Shown: positions 6,173 through 14,288, counted from the stretch's first letter. The stretch is 15,515 nt of DNA from Roseiarcus sp035656495 (GCA_035656495.1 DASRSL010000183.1:1-15515); one strand, 5' to 3'. Translations and numbers: made by a program. Notes: generated from the letters alone by a model not told the origin.

Positions 6173-9100
6173 ATGAATGTTGCGCTCGCCCGGTCGGAGA
6201 CCGCCCTCGAGGACCGCTGGTCCGTCCCCGAGGGGTGGTTCTATATGACGGGGATGCAGGCGCTCGTGCGCCTGCCGATCCAGCAGCGCCTTCGCGACGC
6301 GGCCGCCGGCCTCAACACCGGCGGCTATATCTCCGGTTACCGCGGCTCCCCGATGGGCCGGTACGACATCGAGTTGTGGCGCGCGGGCGCAATCCTCGCG
6401 CAGCACAACATCGTCTTCCGTCCGGGTCTCAATGAGGATCTCGCCGCGACCGCCATTTGGGGTGCGCAGCACGTCGCGAGCTTTCCCGGCGCGACGGTCG
6501 ACGGCGTGTTCGGCGTCTGGTACGGCAAGGGCCCCGGCGTCGACCGCTCGGGCGACGCGCTGCGCCACGCCAACTTCACCGGGACGGCGCCCAAGGGCGG
6601 GGCGATCGCGCTTGCGGGAGACGACCACGGCGCGAAATCGTCGACCGCGGTGAATTTCTCCGACACGTCGTTCGTCGCGGTCGGCATGCCGGTCCTTTAT
6701 CCGTCGAACACCCAGGAGCTGATCGACTTCGGCCTGCACGGCATCGCGATGTCGCGTTTCTCCGGCTGCTGGGTCGGAATGAAGGTCGTCACCGACGTGG
6801 CCGAGGGCGGCGGCACCGTCCATGTCGGTCCGGACTCGCCCGCGATCATCACCCCCGAACGGCCGAGCAAACCGCCCGGCGGCGTCGGCGCTCGCACGAT
6901 CGACATGCCGCTCATGCAGGAGGAGCGGCTCTACGATCACAAGCTTCCCGCCGCGCTCGCCTACGCCCGCGTCAACGGGCTGAACCGGGTGGTCGGCGAC
7001 AGTCCGAGCGCCCGAGTCGGGCTCGTCGCAGCCGGAAAGGCGTGGCAGGATCTGCTGCAGGCCCTCGGCAACCTTGGCCTCGCCGACAACGGCTCGGCGC
7101 TCGGCCTGCGCCTCTTCAAGGTCGGCATGGTCTGGCCGCTCGACCCGGTCGCCGTGCGCGATTTCGCTCACGGGCTCGATCTCGTGGTCGTGATCGAGGA
7201 GAAGCGTCCGCTGCTCGAGGATCAGATCCGCTCGATCCTCTATGGAACGACAAACGCGCCGCGCATCGTCGGCAAATATTTCGACGGGCCGACCTTCGAT
7301 CCGACCCATGGCGCGTCCGCCATTCCAAACTTCGGCGAGACGACGCCGGAACTGATCGCGCAGGTGCTCGCGAAGGCGCTGAGCCAGCGCGACCCCGATT
7401 GCCGCCTCAGCGCGCCCCCCGAGGCGCGGCCGAAAGCCCTCGCCAATAGCATCGCGCCCGTGCGAAGCCCCGGCTTCTGCGCCGGCTGTCCGCACAATCG
7501 CTCGACCCGCGTCCCGGAAGGCAGCCGCGCGCTCGCCGGCATCGGCTGCCACACCATGGCGATGTTCGTGAACCCGATGCAGACGACCACCGTCTCGCAC
7601 ATGGGCGGCGAGGGGGCGATGTGGCTCGGCCAGCAGCCGTTCACCCGCCAGAGCCATGTCTTCGCGAATATCGGCGACGGCACCTACGCCCATTCCGGCA
7701 TGCTCGCGGTGCGCCAGGCGGTGGCCGCGGGCGTGCCGATCACCTACAAGATTCTCTACAACGGCTTCGTCTCGATGACGGGAGGACAGCCGATCGAGGG
7801 CGGCATGACGCCTGCCCAGATCCTGGCCGAGCTCGCCGCCGAGGGCGTCAAGAAGATGGCTCTCGTGGTCGACGAGCCCGACCGCTATCTCGGCGTTTCG
7901 CTGCCCTCCGGCGTCGTTCTCCGCCACCGGGACGCGATGGACGAGGTTCAGCGCGAGTTCCGCGAGTTCAAGGGCGTCTCGGTCATTCTCTACGACCAGC
8001 CTTGCGCGACCGAGCGCCGCCGGCTGCGCAAGCGCGGCAAGTGGAGCGACCCGGCGATCCGCACCTTCATTCACCCAGAAGTCTGCGAAGGCTGCGGCGA
8101 TTGCGGGCGGGTCTCCAATTGCATGGCGATCGAGCCGCTCGAAACCGAATGGGGCCGCAAGCGGCGCATCAACCAGTCGAGCTGCAACAAGGATTTCTCC
8201 TGCGTCGAAGGCTTCTGCCCGAGCTTCGTCACCGTCCACGGCGGTCGTCCGAAAAGGCCCGACGCCGTCGCGCCGCGCGCTCTGCCGCCGGTTCCCGAGC
8301 CGGTCCTGCCCGAGATGGGCGAGCAATGGAGCGTGCTCGTCGCGGGCATCGGCGGCTCGGGCGTCGTCACCGTCAGCCAGACGCTGGCCGTCGCCGCCTA
8401 TCTCGACGGACTCTTTAGCAGCAATCTCGACCTCACGGGCCTCAGCCAGAAATACGGCGCGGTCACCTCGCATGTGCGGCTGGCGCGCCGGCCCGAGGCG
8501 CTGCACGCGACGCGCATCGCATCGGGAGAGGCCGACGCGCTGATCGGCTGTGACCTCATCGTCGCGGCGGGCGACGAATGTCTGTCGAAGCTCAAGCCGG
8601 ACACGCGCGCCGTCATCGACACGGACCTCATCCCGACGTCCGAGTTCGCGCGCAATCCGAACTGGAGCGTCGACAAGGAGGGGCTGATCGAGCGGCTCAC
8701 ATCACTGCTTGGCGACGCCGCTTTCGTCGTCGACGGCCAGCGTCTCGCCAAGGCGCTTCTCGGCGACGCGATCGTCTCGAACATGTTCATGCTCGGCGGC
8801 GCGTGGCAAAGGGGACTCTTGCCGGTGAGACGCGAATCGATCGAGCGCGCGCTCGAGCTTAACGGCGTCGCGATCGAGGCCAACAGACAGGCGTTCGAAT
8901 GGGGCCGGCGCGCGGCGCACGACCTCACCGGGGTCGAGACGCTCGTCGGCAGGCCCGAGCCCGCGCTTAAGGACGCGCCGCCGCTCGACGCGCTGATCGA
9001 GAAGCGCGCGGCCCAACTCGTCGTCTCTCACGGCGAGGCGGCGGCGAAGCGCTACCGCGCGCTCGTGGAGAAGGTGCGCTCCGCCGAAACGAAGGCCGGC

Positions 9101-9637
9101 CTCGGCGAGGCGCTGACGGCGGCCGCGGCCCGCTCCTACCACCGGCTTCTCTCCGTCAAGGATGAATGGGAGGTTGCGCGTCTGTTCGCCTCGCCCGGGT
9201 TCGCGCAAGCGCTCGCCGAGGAGTTCGACGGACCTTTCAAGCTCCATTTCCACATCGGCGCCTGGCCGTTCGCCCGCCGCGACCCGCGCACCGGCGTCAT
9301 GGGCAAGGGCGAAGCGGGGCCGTGGGCGATGACCGCCTTCCGCCTGATGGCGCGGCTCGCCTTCCTGCGCGGCACGCTCCTCGATCCGTTCCGCAACAGC
9401 GACGAGCGCAAGCTCGAACGCAGGCTCATCGGCGAATTCGAGGCTGACATCGATGAGCTCGTGGCGCGGCTCGCGCCGGGAAACCATGCGATCGCCGTCC
9501 GCATGGCGAGCCTGCCCGAGGCGATCAAAGGCTACGGGCGGGTGAAGGAGGCGAGCGCCGCGGAAGCCGCGAAAGCCCGGGCGAGCGCGCTTGAGCAGTT
9601 ACGCGCCACGAAAGCGCCGATGGAGCTCGCCGCGTGA
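6173..9637 (+). CDS. Indolepyruvate:ferredoxin oxidoreductase, fused single-chain type
   Basis: A 1154-residue, thiamine-diphosphate-dependent 2-oxoacid:ferredoxin oxidoreductase expected to decarboxylate aryl-pyruvates (indolepyruvate, phenylpyruvate) to acyl-CoA while reducing a low-potential carrier. Domains in order: an alpha-type pyrimidine-binding region (GGYISGYRGSPMG near the start), CAGCPHN at 436-442, a TPP site GDG at 501-503 with N530 26 residues further on, a cysteine region CEGCGDCGRVSNC (C638, C641, C644, C650) followed by C671, C677 and C682 for Fe-S binding, a gamma-type domain starting at GIGGSG (725-730), and a C-terminal helical part like DUF6537. ATG 6173 has AGAGGA 7 nt upstream; a TTG at 6137 overlapping the preceding stop is less likely. 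The end overlaps the next gene as GTGA. Length fits the fused alphaproteobacterial form. The exact substrate is unproven. Confidence 0.93.
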   Translation: MNVALARSETALEDRWSVPEGWFYMTGMQALVRLPIQQRLRDAAAGLNTGGYISGYRGSPMGRYDIELWRAGAILAQHNIVFRPGLNEDLAATAIWGAQHVASFPGATVDGVFGVWYGKGPGVDRSGDALRHANFTGTAPKGGAIALAGDDHGAKSSTAVNFSDTSFVAVGMPVLYPSNTQELIDFGLHGIAMSRFSGCWVGMKVVTDVAEGGGTVHVGPDSPAIITPERPSKPPGGVGARTIDMPLMQEERLYDHKLPAALAYARVNGLNRVVGDSPSARVGLVAAGKAWQDLLQALGNLGLADNGSALGLRLFKVGMVWPLDPVAVRDFAHGLDLVVVIEEKRPLLEDQIRSILYGTTNAPRIVGKYFDGPTFDPTHGASAIPNFGETTPELIAQVLAKALSQRDPDCRLSAPPEARPKALANSIAPVRSPGFCAGCPHNRSTRVPEGSRALAGIGCHTMAMFVNPMQTTTVSHMGGEGAMWLGQQPFTRQSHVFANIGDGTYAHSGMLAVRQAVAAGVPITYKILYNGFVSMTGGQPIEGGMTPAQILAELAAEGVKKMALVVDEPDRYLGVSLPSGVVLRHRDAMDEVQREFREFKGVSVILYDQPCATERRRLRKRGKWSDPAIRTFIHPEVCEGCGDCGRVSNCMAIEPLETEWGRKRRINQSSCNKDFSCVEGFCPSFVTVHGGRPKRPDAVAPRALPPVPEPVLPEMGEQWSVLVAGIGGSGVVTVSQTLAVAAYLDGLFSSNLDLTGLSQKYGAVTSHVRLARRPEALHATRIASGEADALIGCDLIVAAGDECLSKLKPDTRAVIDTDLIPTSEFARNPNWSVDKEGLIERLTSLLGDAAFVVDGQRLAKALLGDAIVSNMFMLGGAWQRGLLPVRRESIERALELNGVAIEANRQAFEWGRRAAHDLTGVETLVGRPEPALKDAPPLDALIEKRAAQLVVSHGEAAAKRYRALVEKVRSAETKAGLGEALTAAAARSYHRLLSVKDEWEVARLFASPGFAQALAEEFDGPFKLHFHIGAWPFARRDPRTGVMGKGEAGPWAMTAFRLMARLAFLRGTLLDPFRNSDERKLERRLIGEFEADIDELVARLAPGNHAIAVRMASLPEAIKGYGRVKEASAAEAAKARASALEQLRATKAPMELAA

Positions 9638-10341
9638 GCTTGGAGGGCAAGACGATCGTCGTGACCGGCGCCTTCGGGGCGCTCGGGGCGGCCGTCGCCG
9701 AGACCGCCGCCGGGCGCGGCGCGTCGGTCGCCGCCCTCGACTTTGCGGCGACCGCGCCCGCCGCCTTCGCCGGGCGGCTCGGACCGAATGCGCTCATTCT
9801 CGGCGGCGTCGACCTCTCCCTGCCGCAGGCGGCCGAGCGGGCGATGGCCGAAGCGGCGGCGAGGTTCGGGCGGATCGACGCTCTTCTCAACATCGCCGGC
9901 GGCTTCCGCTGGGAGAAGATCGCCGGCGCGGCCGGCGCCGAGGCCTGGGACCGGCTCTTCGCGATCAATCTGAAGACGGCGCTGAACGCCTCGCGCGCGG
10001 CTCTCCCCAAACTTCTCGAGAGCGGAGGGGGCCGCATCGTCAATGTCGGCGCTGAGGCGGCCGTTCGCGCGTCCGAAGGCATGGGCGCTTATGCCGCGAG
10101 CAAGGCCGCCGTCCACCGCCTGACCGAAAGCCTCGCCGACGAACTGAAGCTCAAGGGCGTGACCGTGAATGCGGTGCTGCCGTCGACCATCGATACGCCG
10201 GCCAACCGCGCCGACATGCCGGGCGGCGACTTCAGCCGCTGGGTTTCGCCGAAGGACCTCGCCGCCGTCATCCTGTTCCTGGCCTCCGACGAGGCGAGGG
10301 CCGTGACGGGGGCGCTGATCCCGGTCATGGGGCGGGTCTGA
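9634..10341 (+). CDS. SDR-family oxidoreductase, dihydropteridine-reductase-like
   Basis: A 235-residue classical-length SDR with the Rossmann motif TGAFGALG (residues 11-18), NIAGG, and the active-site pair Y153-A-A-S-K157. The usual catalytic Ser position 13 residues before the Tyr is occupied by Ala140 (NVGAEAA). Dihydropteridine reductase (QDPR) also lacks this Ser, and the C-terminal block AVLPSTIDTPANRADMPGGD is like the QDPR segment with DTP.NR..MP.ADF, as I recall it. That points to a quinonoid dihydropteridine reductase or a relative using NAD(P)H; a generic SDR is the alternative. The GTG start is locked by its overlap with the TGA of the oxidoreductase gene (GTGA), so the two are co-translated. 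A short hairpin spans its stop codon. Confidence 0.88.
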   Translation: MSLEGKTIVVTGAFGALGAAVAETAAGRGASVAALDFAATAPAAFAGRLGPNALILGGVDLSLPQAAERAMAEAAARFGRIDALLNIAGGFRWEKIAGAAGAEAWDRLFAINLKTALNASRAALPKLLESGGGRIVNVGAEAAVRASEGMGAYAASKAAVHRLTESLADELKLKGVTVNAVLPSTIDTPANRADMPGGDFSRWVSPKDLAAVILFLASDEARAVTGALIPVMGRV

Positions 10342-10349
10342 TTCAGACC
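10335..10349 (+). terminator. Short hairpin straddling the SDR stop codon
   Basis: GGTCTG-ATT-CAGACC is a perfect 6-bp stem with a 3-nt loop; the TGA stop (10339-10341) lies in it. No T-run follows, so this is a possible RNA-end stabiliser or part of a Rho-dependent end rather than a proven intrinsic terminator. A second weak stem (AGCCG/CGGCT, 10352-10367) lies just after it. Confidence 0.3.
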
Positions 10350-10601
10350 GAAGCCGGCGCCTCGGCTCGGCGACGGCGCAGGCGCTCGAGCCGCGCTAAA
10401 AAGACGGGCTCACAAAGGCGTTCGGTAGCGTCTCGGTTTGGAATTCCTATTTTGACCCTGAGCTCGCGTTCCGGTCGATCCCGGTCTGGGCGGAGAGCGC
10501 CAGAAAGCGGGCGTAGGCGCTACGGATAGAATGCGCCAGGAGCGACCGTTCCCTGCTCTCTCTGCGCTGCGCGTGAGCTCAGCCGCCGCAACGCTATTCA
10601 A

Positions 10602-10618
10602 ATACTTGACCGAAGTAT
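10602..10618. promoter_or_regulatory. Operator-like perfect inverted repeat
   Basis: ATACTT-GACCG-AAGTAT has 6-bp arms around a 5-nt centre, the size and symmetry of a dimeric repressor site (TetR or GntR style). No gene starts nearby on either strand: both flanking genes end toward this spacer. It may be a relic of a lost regulator or promoter, or chance. Confidence 0.3.
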
Positions 10619-10701
10619 GGAATGCGTAACGGACGATAGAAACCGAAGAGACGCGATCGCCTCACGCTGCCGCCGTTCTCCACACTCAGGCAAACGCGCT
10701 T

Positions 10702-10736
10702 GCGGACGCGGGGTGAATCGCTGCACCCCGCGCCGC
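10702..10736 (-). terminator. 13-bp GC-rich hairpin at the end of the transporter operon
   Basis: The arms CGCGGGGTG (10707-10715) and CACCCCGCG (10724-10732) pair perfectly around an 8-nt loop, and GCGG/CCGC extend the stem to 13 bp with one bulged A. It lies 18 nt beyond the stop of the binding-protein gene, where a transcript end would be expected. The usual U-tract is missing on the leftward strand (AAGCGCGTTT follows), so it may act as a 3'-end stabiliser or a U-less terminator. Confidence 0.5.
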
Positions 10737-10753
10737 TCACAGGCGCCGTAGTT

Positions 10754-11746
10754 CTATTTGTAATCACGCGACCAGAGGTTCGGCATGTCCTTAATCGTGG
10801 CGGGCGTTACGACTCTGCCTTTGGCGAGACAACCATCGGGCCCGCACTTGGGATCTTCGTGCTTGGCGATGGCGATGATCACGCGAACCGCCTCCTTCGC
10901 CTGGGAATAGGCGTCCCAAGTCGTCGAGACGTCGATGTACCCGCCCTCCATGGGCTTGACGGCCGCGGGGAGCAGGTCACAAGTCGCAAGCCACATATGA
11001 TTGGGCTGTCCGGTTGGCGCCCAACGACCGGCCTTCTCCAGCGCGGCCTGAATGGAAGGAAAAGCGAAGTCGCTCGCCGCGAACACGCAATTTGCCTCAG
11101 GCTTGGCGTTAAGAGCGTTCGTCAGACCGGAGAGGAATAGTTCAGGGTTCCAATTGGTCGGCACTTGAACGATTGTCTCGTACTGACCCGTCGCCTTGCC
11201 TACCTCATTCCAGGCCTTGGTGCGGTTGACCGCGTTGATGTCGGTGAGCATTCCCTGCAACTCGATGCACTTGCCGTGAACGCTCGCCTTCTTCAGTATC
11301 TCGGCGAAGGCTTCACCCGTCGTCTTGGCCTGATCATAACTGTCTCCCCCGACGTGGGCCGTCGGTTTTCCGCTTGTCGAGCCGCGGTCGAAGGTGATGA
11401 ACGGAATCCCGGCCTCCTTGGCGGCCTTGATCGAGGTCCCGATTGCGCCGGAATCGAAGGCCCTGGCGATGATGACGTCGACGCCGCGCGTGATGAGGTC
11501 ATCGATGTTGGCGGCCTGACGCGTGGGATCTGCGTTGGCGACATTGATCGTCCACTCGAAGTTGAAGCCGGCAACTTTGCCCTGACGCTCGCCCTCCGAT
11601 TTCAGATAATCCACCCAGGCTGTCTCAAGCGAGGACTCCTTCGTGTCTAACGAGAAGCCGACCTTCAAAGGCTTCAAATCATCGGCCTTGGCAGTCGCGA
11701 CGCCGGCCAGACAAATCGCGGCGACGGGTATGATGTAACGTTTCAT
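10754..11746 (-). CDS. Periplasmic sugar-binding protein of a CUT2-type ABC importer
   Basis: A 330-residue secreted binding protein of the Peripla_BP_4 (ribose/galactose-binding) type. The N-terminus is a Sec signal, MKRYIIPVAAICLAGVATAKA, with likely cleavage after A21 (AKA|DD); the Cys at 12 does not fit a lipobox. The mature part shows KVGFSLDTKESS, DLITRGVDVIIARAFDSGAI, AAKEAGIPFITFDRG and HVGGDSYDQAKTTGE, matching the first lobe, and NCVFAASDFAF plus GYIDVSTTWDAYSQAKEA in the second. Five cysteines remain after cleavage (160, 220, 256, 301, 306), more than usual for periplasmic sugar-binding proteins. The start ATG has AGAGGA about 8 nt upstream. It is the last gene of the operon, 59 nt after the second permease, with its own RBS. 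The substrate (sugar, polyol or AI-2-like) cannot be told from sequence. Confidence 0.93.
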   Translation of the reverse strand: MKRYIIPVAAICLAGVATAKADDLKPLKVGFSLDTKESSLETAWVDYLKSEGERQGKVAGFNFEWTINVANADPTRQAANIDDLITRGVDVIIARAFDSGAIGTSIKAAKEAGIPFITFDRGSTSGKPTAHVGGDSYDQAKTTGEAFAEILKKASVHGKCIELQGMLTDINAVNRTKAWNEVGKATGQYETIVQVPTNWNPELFLSGLTNALNAKPEANCVFAASDFAFPSIQAALEKAGRWAPTGQPNHMWLATCDLLPAAVKPMEGGYIDVSTTWDAYSQAKEAVRVIIAIAKHEDPKCGPDGCLAKGRVVTPATIKDMPNLWSRDYK

Positions 11747-11783
11747 GGACGCTTCCTCTCTTCACCTATAAATCGGCTTGTCG

Positions 11784-11796
11784 GGCGTTCGACGCC
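11784..11796 (-). promoter_or_regulatory. Small hairpin in the permease/binding-protein spacer
   Basis: GGCGT-TCG-ACGCC forms a 5-bp stem with a 3-nt loop inside the 59-nt intercistronic gap. Such spacers often hold processing or stabilising hairpins that raise binding-protein mRNA relative to the permeases. The stem is short and the role is inferred from position only. Confidence 0.2.
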
Positions 11797-11805
11797 AGCG
11801 GCTCT

Positions 11806-12771
11806 TTAGGATTGCGGTCTTAAGGCGTATCGTCCGCTTTTCAGCGCATCCGCGTACATTGCTGCGAAGATCACGGCGCCGCCGACAAGCCGATACGAAT
11901 AGGGATCGGCGCCGAGATTGGTGAGCCCGTTGCGGATCATCTCGAAGATGAACGCGCCGGGAATTATGCCGAAGAAAATCGAGCCACGGCCGCCGAGCAA
12001 GCTTACTCCGCCGACCACAACGACGGCGAGCGCGGTAAACTCAAGGCCGTCACCGAGGAACGGGCTGACCGCTCCGTTCTCGATGGTCGTGAGGACACCG
12101 CCGGCCGCGGCGAGCGCGCCTGAAAGGACGAAGCTGAGGAAACCCGTACGATCAACGGGCAGCCCGATTTTCCGCGCGACAGTCACGTCGTTGCCGATGG
12201 CCATTATCTGGCGTCCGAAGGAAGTTTTCGTCTGTAGAAGATGGACGAGAATTAGCACGATCAGCATAATCGGAATGTTGATGGGGACTGGCCCCAGCTT
12301 AGCGTTGCCTAAGAAGCGAATCGGCGCCGGCAGTTCCACAAGCAAGGCGTCAGTAAGCGCGAGGGCCATGCCGCGGTAGGCGATCATCGTGCTCAGCGTC
12401 GCGATCAACGAGTTGACGCGAAGCACGACGACGATAAAGCCGTTGATCGCCCCGAGTAAGGCGCCGCAACCAACGACAAGGAGCATGCCGAGAACTGGAT
12501 TAAGACCGTGATCCCTGATCAGCAACGCCCCGATCGAACAGGACAAAAAGGCCGTCGAGCCAACGGAAATGTCGAGCCGGCCGGTCATCACCACGAGCGC
12601 CAGCCCGGACGCGGTAATCGCGAGCGGGTCCATCGCGCTAAAAATGTTCAGAATGTTGTCGGCTTGAAAGAAATGGGCCGTTGCTACCGAAAAAAAGATG
12701 AATATGATCGCGAACACCACTGCAAAGCCGCGCTGTAGCAGGAAATCGGCGGCACGCTTGCGAATACTCAC
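11806..12771 (-). CDS. CUT2-type ABC transporter permease (second)
   Basis: A 321-residue inner-membrane permease of the BPD_transp_2 (RbsC/XylH/AraH) family, with about eight to ten hydrophobic segments starting at FAVVFAIIFIFFSVATAHFF. The family signature is seen as VVMTGRLDISVGS, then NGFIVVVLRVNSLIATLSTM and VVVVGGVSLLGGRGSIFFG near the C-terminus. It should pair with the other permease of the operon as a heterodimer forming the channel for the sugar. The GTG start overlaps the ATPase stop (GTGA at 12768-12771), so it is co-translated with the ATPase. Length is typical of the family. Which sugar it carries is unknown. Confidence 0.92.
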   Translation of the reverse strand: MSIRKRAADFLLQRGFAVVFAIIFIFFSVATAHFFQADNILNIFSAMDPLAITASGLALVVMTGRLDISVGSTAFLSCSIGALLIRDHGLNPVLGMLLVVGCGALLGAINGFIVVVLRVNSLIATLSTMIAYRGMALALTDALLVELPAPIRFLGNAKLGPVPINIPIMLIVLILVHLLQTKTSFGRQIMAIGNDVTVARKIGLPVDRTGFLSFVLSGALAAAGGVLTTIENGAVSPFLGDGLEFTALAVVVVGGVSLLGGRGSIFFGIIPGAFIFEMIRNGLTNLGADPYSYRLVGGAVIFAAMYADALKSGRYALRPQS

Positions 12772-14288
12772 GGCGCCGCCTCATATTCATTCTTGATTGT
12801 CGCGATTGACCGCATTAGCGCGTCGACGTCGGCAGAACCCGGCAAGGCGCCGACGAGGCGACCGCGGCTGATGATCAGATAGCGGTCGCAGACGCGCATG
12901 AGGTCTTCGAGCTCGGAAGAGACCAACAGGACACTGCATCCCTGACCGGCGAGTTCGACGACAAGCTTCAAGATTTCGGTTTTGGCGTTGACGTCGAGAC
13001 CGCGAGTTGGCTCGTCCAGGAGGAACAATCGCGGGCTCGTCGCTAGCCATCTGGCAAAAACGACCTTTTGCTGATTGCCCCCGCTCAGCGTGCTGACCAC
13101 CTGTTCTCGATCTGCCGCCTTAATCCTCAGCCGCTCGATCATCGCGTCGGCGAGCGCGTTCTGCCGTACCCGGTCGACGAGCCGCCACGCGTTCAGCAGG
13201 GACATGAGATTGGGCAGAGCAACGTTATCCGAGACAGAAAGGGGCAGGAGGACGCCTTCTCCACGCCGGTCCTCAGTGACGAGACCGACGCGAGCGCGAA
13301 GCCGCTCGGGCGTGATCTCCTTGGGCCCGTCGCCGCCGTTCCATTCTATCGTCCCACCGTCAATCGGGCCGAGGCCGACCAGCGCATGCAGGAGCTCAGT
13401 TCGCCCCGAGCCAAGCAATCCCCATAGGCCGACGATCTCGCCGCGGCGGATCTCGAAATCAATCTCATTCAAGACACCCTCTCGGCACAACCGTCTCACC
13501 GAGAGCACTGGCTGCTCGCCGATTGCTTCGATTGGAGTCCGTATGCGCCCTTCGTTCTCGGATACCCCAAGCATAAGTTGGACGACCCTTGTCGGCCCGA
13601 CATCGGATATCAACGATGACCATACGGTTTCGCCATTTCGCATCACCGTGACGCGCTCGCAAACCGTAAAGATCTCGTCCAAGAAATGCGTGATGTAGAT
13701 GACGACGGCGCCTTCGGCCTTCAACCCGCTGATGACATTGAATAGCTTCTGCCGTTCAGGCTTGGTAAGGGACGACGTTGGTTCGTCAAAAATGATGACC
13801 CTTGCGTTGCGTCGGAGCGCCCGCGCAATCTCGATCAATTGGCGATCGCCAACACCGAGCTGTTCGACCGGCGTCTTGGCTGAGATTGCGCAGCCGAGGC
13901 GAGCGAGCAGACGCTCCGCGCCATGCGCCATCTCCACCGATCGGATAAATGGCCCTCGCCGCGGCAGATCGTCGATGAAAATATTCTCCGCCACTGTGAG
14001 AGTCGGAAGCATCGTCAGCTCTTGATGGACAAAAGCGATGCCCTGCTGGGCCGCCTGTCTCGGCGAGCGGATAGCAATCTCTTCGCCATCGAGCGTAATC
14101 CGGCCGCTGTCGGCCGCGACCACTCCGCCGAGAATATTCATTAGCGTTGACTTGCCCGCGCCGTTTGCGCCCATCACCGCGACGGCCTCGCCGCCGCGCG
14201 CCTCGAGGGTCGCGTGATTGAGCGCAAGGACTCCCGCGTAAGCTTTGCAGACACCGTCCATGCGAAGCAGTGTCTGCGCTGTCCTCAC
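12768..14288 (-). CDS. CUT2-type ABC transporter ATP-binding protein (two NBDs)
   Basis: A 506-residue cytoplasmic ATPase with two fused nucleotide-binding domains, as in RbsA/MglA/XylG. NBD1 has Walker A GANGAGKST (40-48), Q-loop Q89, a degenerate signature LGVGDRQ (144-150), Walker B VIIFDEP (164-170) and switch H201. NBD2 has the degenerate Walker A GLLGSGRTE that is normal for this family (Arg in place of Lys), an intact signature LSGGNQQ (401-407), Walker B LFLLDEP (421-427) and SS in place of the switch His. It energises import through the two flanking permeases. The GTG start overlaps the upstream permease stop (GTGA at 14285-14288), and its own stop overlaps the downstream permease start. 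Function is secure, substrate not. Confidence 0.95.
   Translation of the reverse strand: MRTAQTLLRMDGVCKAYAGVLALNHATLEARGGEAVAVMGANGAGKSTLMNILGGVVAADSGRITLDGEEIAIRSPRQAAQQGIAFVHQELTMLPTLTVAENIFIDDLPRRGPFIRSVEMAHGAERLLARLGCAISAKTPVEQLGVGDRQLIEIARALRRNARVIIFDEPTSSLTKPERQKLFNVISGLKAEGAVVIYITHFLDEIFTVCERVTVMRNGETVWSSLISDVGPTRVVQLMLGVSENEGRIRTPIEAIGEQPVLSVRRLCREGVLNEIDFEIRRGEIVGLWGLLGSGRTELLHALVGLGPIDGGTIEWNGGDGPKEITPERLRARVGLVTEDRRGEGVLLPLSVSDNVALPNLMSLLNAWRLVDRVRQNALADAMIERLRIKAADREQVVSTLSGGNQQKVVFARWLATSPRLFLLDEPTRGLDVNAKTEILKLVVELAGQGCSVLLVSSELEDLMRVCDRYLIISRGRLVGALPGSADVDALMRSIATIKNEYEAAP

Larger units (their letters stand above)
10342..10753. other. 412-bp convergent intergenic spacer without a convincing gene
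   Basis: This stretch separates the rightward oxidoreductase/SDR genes from the leftward transporter operon. The only sizeable frame (leftward, 10410-10601, 63 codons) has no recognisable domain, no good SD and a low-complexity basic composition, so I do not call it. The stretch contains a hairpin at the SDR stop, a 17-bp perfect inverted repeat at 10602-10618 and a 13-bp GC-rich hairpin at 10702-10736. Base composition starts to fall here relative to the left part. No tRNA, integrase or insertion-sequence end is visible. Confidence 0.6.

Noticed and set aside
6098..8506. An 802-codon open frame on the minus strand
   Set aside because: It is the antisense of the oxidoreductase gene, rich in Arg/Ala/Asp/Gly with no domain, a usual shadow in high-GC DNA.
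10410..10601. A 63-codon leftward frame in the spacer
   Set aside because: No ribosome binding site, domain or codon pattern supports it; it is Arg/Pro-rich, as expected from random GC-rich DNA.
11684..11746. Lipoprotein signal in the binding protein (Cys12)
   Set aside because: Residues before Cys12 (VAAI) do not fit a lipobox, since Ile replaces the small residue at -1, whereas AKA before Asp22 is a good signal peptidase I site.
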